From Phycisphaerae bacterium SM23_33 (lineage in GTDB: Bacteria > Planctomycetota > Phycisphaerae > SM23-33), in assembly GCA_001303665.1 (NCBI GenBank), contig LJUF01000097.1, positions 1-10,116 on the forward strand: a DNA stretch of 10,116 nt, written 5' to 3'. The notes beneath the pieces were generated by a model that saw only the letters and a list, made by a program, of their open reading frames with translations, had not been told where the DNA came from and ran no database searches. Each line of letters starts with the position of its first letter. The first letter of the stretch is position 1. Below are positions 7,127-10,116 of the stretch, piece after piece. The translations under genes were made by a program, and so were the position numbers.

Positions 7127-7660
7127 TCAGGCGCCCCCGGCGGGGCCGGTGGCGGCCTGGAGTTTCTGGCGAATCGTCCTGATGGCCGTGTGGATGAGGA
7201 ATCCCACGTTGCTGGCCGACAGGCCGGTGATGGCGGCGATCTGCCGGTAGCTAAAACCGTTCTGGAACTTGAGGCGCACGACCTCCTGCTGGTTGGGCGG
7301 CAGGGCCTGGAGGGCCTGAAGCGTCCGGCCGAGGGTTTCGCGGCGCTGGGCGGCGGCCGGCGGGGCGGCCTCGCGGCTGCTCTGGGACCGGGCCTGCGCT
7401 TCGGTCAGCGGGCTCATGCGGTGCTCCTTTCTGGCCACGTCCAGGGCGCGGTTGCGGCAGACGGTGAACAGCCACTGGGCCAGGTGGTCGTCCCCGGGGT
7501 GGTTGGCCGACAGCAGGCGCAGGAAGGTCTCCTGGACGACGTCACGGGCCCGCTCGACGTCGCCGGTGATCCGCGCGGCGTAGCGGGTCAGCGGCCGCTC
7601 GTGGCGCCGCATCAGCGACTCCAGCCACTGGCCCACCTCCGGTGCCTGTTGCCCGCCCAT
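7127..7660 (-). CDS. ECF-type RNA polymerase sigma-70 family sigma factor
   Basis: This is an alternative sigma factor that directs RNA polymerase to a specific promoter set. With the start at 7660 it has 177 residues. Region 2 spans about 18-82 (ITGDVERARDVVQETFLRLL at 31-50, WLFTVCRNRALDVARK at 63-78). An Ala/Gln-rich linker leads to region 4 at about 113-166, with LPPNQQEVVRLKFQNGFSYR at 120-139 and the helix-turn-helix IAAITGLSASNVGFLIHTA at 141-159. I chose the ATG at 7660 because GGAG lies 5 nt before it; an ATG at 7681 and a GTG at 7690 are in frame but lack a well-spaced Shine-Dalgarno. It is the first gene of an operon with the anti-sigma-like VWA protein, the normal arrangement for a sigma factor and its regulator. 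Its target promoters cannot be deduced here, and no clear autoregulatory promoter is visible upstream. Confidence 0.92.
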   Translation of the reverse strand: MGGQQAPEVGQWLESLMRRHERPLTRYAARITGDVERARDVVQETFLRLLSANHPGDDHLAQWLFTVCRNRALDVARKEHRMSPLTEAQARSQSSREAAPPAAAQRRETLGRTLQALQALPPNQQEVVRLKFQNGFSYRQIAAITGLSASNVGFLIHTAIRTIRQKLQAATGPAGGA

Positions 7661-7662
7661 CG

Positions 7663-7669
7663 GCTCTCC
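7663..7669 (-). promoter_or_regulatory. ribosome binding site favouring the sigma-factor start at 7660
   Basis: CGGAGAG on the minus strand contains GGAG 5 nt before the ATG at 7660. Neither upstream alternative start (7681 ATG, 7690 GTG) has a comparable site, only GGCGGGG abutting the 7681 ATG. Confidence 0.5.
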
Positions 7670-7885
7670 GAGAATTCTCATCCCCGCCACTGCTTATGAC
7701 GACCGGGGCGGAACCTTCTTAGGGCAAAAAATGAAGATTTCGCGCCTTCCCGCGGGGGCCTCTGCCGCCCTCGCAGCGGGCCTCCGCACAAGACGAAAGA
7801 ATAACGCATTGCTCACTGGCAAATCTTGCGGTGTTGCCGAAGAATAAGAAGGGCGCTGGTGAGCCGACCGAGTCCGGCGCTTGGC

Positions 7886-7892
7886 GAGGTGA
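7886..7892 (+). promoter_or_regulatory. ribosome binding site for the zinc-ribbon membrane protein
   Basis: GAGGTGA precedes the ATG at 7896, with 6 nt from the GAGG core to the start. It supports this short gene as real. Confidence 0.65.
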
Positions 7893-7895
7893 GCA

Positions 7896-8225
7896 ATGGG
7901 CGCATGGGCAGATCCCCTGACGTTCGGGGCCAATTTGTGGCTGATCATCGGCGGGCTGGTGCTGGCGGTGTTTGTGCTTCTGGCTCTGCTGGGGCTGTGG
8001 GTGCTGGCGAAGATTCTGGTCTGGCGGGGGCGGCGCTGGCATGCCGAGCGCCAGGCCCGCGGGCGCAAGTACGGCCCCGACGGCAAGCCGCTGCCGCCTT
8101 CGGCCGCCGGACTGTGCGATCGTTGTGAGCGGGCGTTCGAGATGGTGTACTATATGCCTTCGGGGGGCCGCCTTTGCCCAAGCTGCTACGAGGCGCTGCA
8201 TCGCAGCGCGGCCGGCGGAACGTGA
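7896..8225 (+). CDS. small single-pass membrane protein with zinc-ribbon-like tail
   Basis: I do not recognise a named family. The 109-residue product has one long hydrophobic helix at about residues 14-42. A basic juxtamembrane stretch follows (RGRRWHAERQARGRK at 44-58), which predicts that the tail is cytoplasmic. The tail carries two CxxC pairs, CDRC at 74-77 and CPSC at 94-97, separated by 16 residues, the layout of a small zinc ribbon. It has a good Shine-Dalgarno, and its stop codon overlaps the ribosome binding site of the pilT-like gene, which starts 9 nt later. The two are therefore almost certainly one operon. A role as a membrane anchor, adaptor or regulator for the ATPase is inferred from this coupling only. 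Confidence 0.8.
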   Translation: MGAWADPLTFGANLWLIIGGLVLAVFVLLALLGLWVLAKILVWRGRRWHAERQARGRKYGPDGKPLPPSAAGLCDRCERAFEMVYYMPSGGRLCPSCYEALHRSAAGGT

Positions 8226-8227
8226 GG
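8224..8227 (+). promoter_or_regulatory. ribosome binding site overlapping the upstream stop codon
   Basis: GAGG overlaps the TGA (8223-8225) of the zinc-ribbon gene and lies 7 nt before the ATG at 8235. It favours 8235 over the TTG at 8229 and suggests translational coupling. Confidence 0.55.
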
Positions 8228-8234
8228 ATTGGCG

Positions 8235-9386
8235 ATGGCCGACAAGCCTTCGATGGACACGAAGCTGTACGCCGACGAGCAGGGCCGCCCGCTGAGCATG
8301 CAGGACCTGTTGGCGTGGTTCGCCAAGCACGGGACCATGCGCGTGTCGGACCTTCATCTGAAGGTCGGTTGCCCGCCCGTGTACCGGGTGGACGGCAGGT
8401 TAAAGAAGATGAAGGGCCCGCCGCTGGAGGAGCAGACCGTCGCGGCCATGGCGGCCGCCCTGCTCAGCGAGGTGGAGTTGGCGGCCCTCCAGCGACACCG
8501 CGCGGTGGACAGCTCCTACGTGACCGAGGCCATGCAGTTCCGCCTCAACTGTTTTTACGAGAACGACGGGCTGGCGGTGGCCATCCGCGCCCTGGAGCCC
8601 CACCCCATTCCGGTCGAGCAGATCGGCTTTCCGAACAACGCCTGGCTGGACATCGTCAACAAGCAGTGGGGGCTGGTGATGGTGACCGGCATCACCGGGG
8701 CGGGCAAGTCGACGACCATCGCCTCGTTGATCGAGCGCATCGCCGACACCCGAGCGTGCCGGATCATCACCCTGGAAGACCCCATCGAGTACCGACTGGC
8801 CGGCAAGCTGGCGGTCATCTCCCAGAGGGAGGTCGGCCGGGACGTGCCCAGCTTCGGCCGCGGGCTGCGCGACTGCCTCCGCGAGGACCCCGACGTCATC
8901 TTCGTGGGCGAGATGCGCGACCGGGAATCGGCCACCTGGACGCTGACGGCGGCCGAGACCGGGCACCTGGTCTTTTCGACGCTGCACACCCGCGACGCCC
9001 GCGGCTCCATCACCCGCGTCCTGGACATGTTCCCTTCCAGCCAGCAGGACGAGGTGGCCGGCCAGTTGTCGCTGGGCTTGAGCCACATCATCTCCCAGAA
9101 GCTCCTCCCCCGCGCCGACGGCCAGGGCCGCGTGGTGGCCATGGAAATCCTCAACAACACCTACGCCGTCTCCAACCTCATCCGCTTGCGCAAGATGGAG
9201 CAGGTGTACACGCAGCTGCAAACCAAGATCAAGGACGTCCCCGAGGAGCGAATGCTGCCGCTGGAACGCTCGCTGGCCATGCTGGTCCAGGCCGGCAAGG
9301 TCACCGCCCTGGAGGCCGAGAAGTGGGCCAACCACCCCACCGTGTTCCTGGAGGAGATGCAGTTCGTCGGAAGGGCGGCCCAGTGA
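8235..9386 (+). CDS. pilT: PilT-type type IV pilus ATPase
   Basis: PilT-family hexameric ATPases sit at the cytoplasmic base of type IV pili and power retraction. The 383-residue product has an N-terminal PAS-like domain with SDLHLKVGCPPVYRVDG at 38-54, then a complete secretion-ATPase core. The Walker A motif is GITGAGKST at 152-160, the Asp box IITLEDPIEY at 177-186, Walker B DPDVIFVGEMRD at 218-229 and the His box AAETGHLVFSTLHT at 239-252. SQREVGRDVPSF at 196-207 is also typical of PilT rather than of PilB. The motif equivalent to AIRNLIRE, needed for retraction in characterised PilT, reads AVSNLIRL at 311-318. About 20 extra residues precede the usual N-terminus. No other pilus genes are in the window. 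The family is certain; retraction ATPase versus a PilU-like or specialised paralogue is less so. Confidence 0.92.
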   Translation: MADKPSMDTKLYADEQGRPLSMQDLLAWFAKHGTMRVSDLHLKVGCPPVYRVDGRLKKMKGPPLEEQTVAAMAAALLSEVELAALQRHRAVDSSYVTEAMQFRLNCFYENDGLAVAIRALEPHPIPVEQIGFPNNAWLDIVNKQWGLVMVTGITGAGKSTTIASLIERIADTRACRIITLEDPIEYRLAGKLAVISQREVGRDVPSFGRGLRDCLREDPDVIFVGEMRDRESATWTLTAAETGHLVFSTLHTRDARGSITRVLDMFPSSQQDEVAGQLSLGLSHIISQKLLPRADGQGRVVAMEILNNTYAVSNLIRLRKMEQVYTQLQTKIKDVPEERMLPLERSLAMLVQAGKVTALEAEKWANHPTVFLEEMQFVGRAAQ

Positions 9387-9429
9387 CGCCGCCGCCGAGG
9401 TGCCCATCGCCATCGGTGCCGCCCGGGCC

Positions 9430-10116
9430 CTATCTGGCGGGACGGATCCACACCGGGCTGGACCAGGCCATCTGACCGTCGGCCTGGACGACGCGGAGGT
9501 AGTAATAGTGCTCGCGGCTGGGCGGGTCGGGGTCCTGCCATGCGAGGTTCGCATCCGCGCCGTCGCCGGCCTGGAGGAAAGCAACCTTTCCGTCCTTGAT
9601 GATCTCGAGGCGCTCGATGGGCTCGAGCGCGTGCACTTCAGCGCGGCATAAGACCTTCTGTGCGGTGCCGGCCGAGCCCATGGGTAGCCCGGCAGCCTCG
9701 AAGTCCAGCAGGATCCGGGCGCCCGTCGTCGCGTAGGTTCGCCGGTTGCGGAGGGCCCGGATCAGGCAACTGCGGTCCAAGTCGGCCATCACCGCCGCCG
9801 TCATGCCGCAGCGGTAGGGCAGACCGGCCGCGAAAGTGTGGGTCGTGGTGCCTTGGCCGGTGGGGTCCTCGCAGGTGAAGCCGGCGCGGCCCTCATGGCA
9901 GTCGCCCCCGCCGGTGAAGCCCAGCTTGGCCCCGGCGGCCAGCAGCTCGTTGGCGCTCATGGTGCCTTCGACGTTTCCGGCCCGGACCCGCAGCGGGGCC
10001 AGTGGGCTTTGGCGGTCGTCGCTGGCGCCCCACATGGAATAAATCTCCACGAAGCGCTCCACGTCGGGGTCGTGGAATTCCCAGCCGATGCCGTGCGCCA
10101 GCGGCGCGTGCGGCCC
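9430..10116 (-). CDS. DUF3604/CehA-type PHP-domain metallohydrolase, 5' end beyond window
   Basis: The visible 228 residues are the C-terminal part of a PHP-superfamily protein; the start lies beyond the right edge. Family hallmarks are a His-containing stretch AHGIGWEFHD at 7-16, VERFVEIYSMWGASDD at 19-34, LGFTGGGDCHEGRAGF at 65-80 with the metal-binding Asp-Cys-His, and the long conserved run LIRALRNRRTYATTGARILL at 118-137. A beta-rich terminal domain (about 145-228) ends with YYYLRVVQADGQMAWSSPVW, typical of these proteins. Related CehA/McbA enzymes hydrolyse carbamate or phosphate esters, but the substrate here cannot be assigned. The gene converges on pilT with a 43-nt gap in which I see no terminator hairpin. 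The missing N-terminus carries the remaining metal ligands, so catalytic competence cannot be judged. Confidence 0.82.
   Translation of the reverse strand, partial: GPHAPLAHGIGWEFHDPDVERFVEIYSMWGASDDRQSPLAPLRVRAGNVEGTMSANELLAAGAKLGFTGGGDCHEGRAGFTCEDPTGQGTTTHTFAAGLPYRCGMTAAVMADLDRSCLIRALRNRRTYATTGARILLDFEAAGLPMGSAGTAQKVLCRAEVHALEPIERLEIIKDGKVAFLQAGDGADANLAWQDPDPPSREHYYYLRVVQADGQMAWSSPVWIRPAR

Noticed and set aside
7691..7740. Possible ECF autoregulatory promoter before the sigma gene (CGTC-containing stretch on the minus strand)
   Set aside because: CGTC is present, but no GGAAC-like -35 box lies 16-17 nt upstream on that strand. The GGAACC near 7710 is on the other strand.
7817..7829. Sigma54-like element TGGCAAATCTTGC upstream of the zinc-ribbon gene
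   Set aside because: Only 8 nt separate GG and GC, whereas sigma54 promoters need 10. No activator gene is nearby.
7818..7838. Inverted repeat GGCAA-11-TTGCC as a possible operator before the zinc-ribbon/pilT operon
   Set aside because: The 5-bp arms are too short to exceed chance expectation, no promoter can be placed beside it, and there is no regulator gene to pair it with.
8400..9584. Long minus-strand reading frame opposite pilT
   Set aside because: No domain is recognisable and it runs antisense to all the PilT motifs, so it is a compositional shadow.

Overview
The window is about 10.1 kb of GC-rich bacterial chromosome with nine protein-coding genes, two of them cut by the window edges. 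The gene repertoire suggests a member of the Planctomycetota or a related PVC-type bacterium, but this is inference: there is no rRNA or other marker. The clues are a pseudopilin-like C-terminal domain, a Gfo/Idh/MocA oxidoreductase, a DUF3604/CehA-type PHP protein, an ECF sigma factor next to a membrane-anchored VWA protein, and a MuiA-type DUF4139 protein. I see no tRNA, rRNA, CRISPR array, insertion sequence or phage gene. The region looks like ordinary chromosome rather than a mobile island.

Left part (1-2858): trmB (tRNA m7G46 methyltransferase, minus strand, last few codons cut off) lies downstream of a minus-strand gene for a four-helix membrane protein with a pseudopilin-like soluble domain. 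That gene diverges from a plus-strand Gfo/Idh/MocA oxidoreductase. The roughly 170-bp gap between them holds two good sigma70-type promoter matches placed back to back.

Middle part (3098-7660): an exported MuiA-family protein (DUF4140/DUF4139) on the plus strand converges on a two-gene minus-strand operon. The operon encodes an ECF-type sigma factor and, 12 nt downstream, a YfbK-like VWA protein whose cytoplasmic N-terminus resembles an anti-sigma domain. A strong GC hairpin lies between the converging stops. A plausible reading is an envelope-sensing module: the VWA protein senses outside, holds or releases the sigma factor inside, and the MuiA-like protein acts in the same compartment. The link to MuiA rests only on gene proximity.

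Right part (7896-10116): a small membrane protein with a two-CxxC zinc-ribbon-like tail is translationally coupled to a PilT-type ATPase. The last gene, on the minus strand and converging on pilT, is the C-terminal half of a DUF3604/CehA-type PHP-domain metallohydrolase with a C-terminal beta domain; its start lies beyond the right edge.

No gene-free stretch exceeds 300 bases. The longest gaps are 2859-3097 and 7661-7895. In the first I see one bulged hairpin but no convincing promoter. In the second I see ribosome-binding sites but no clear promoter.
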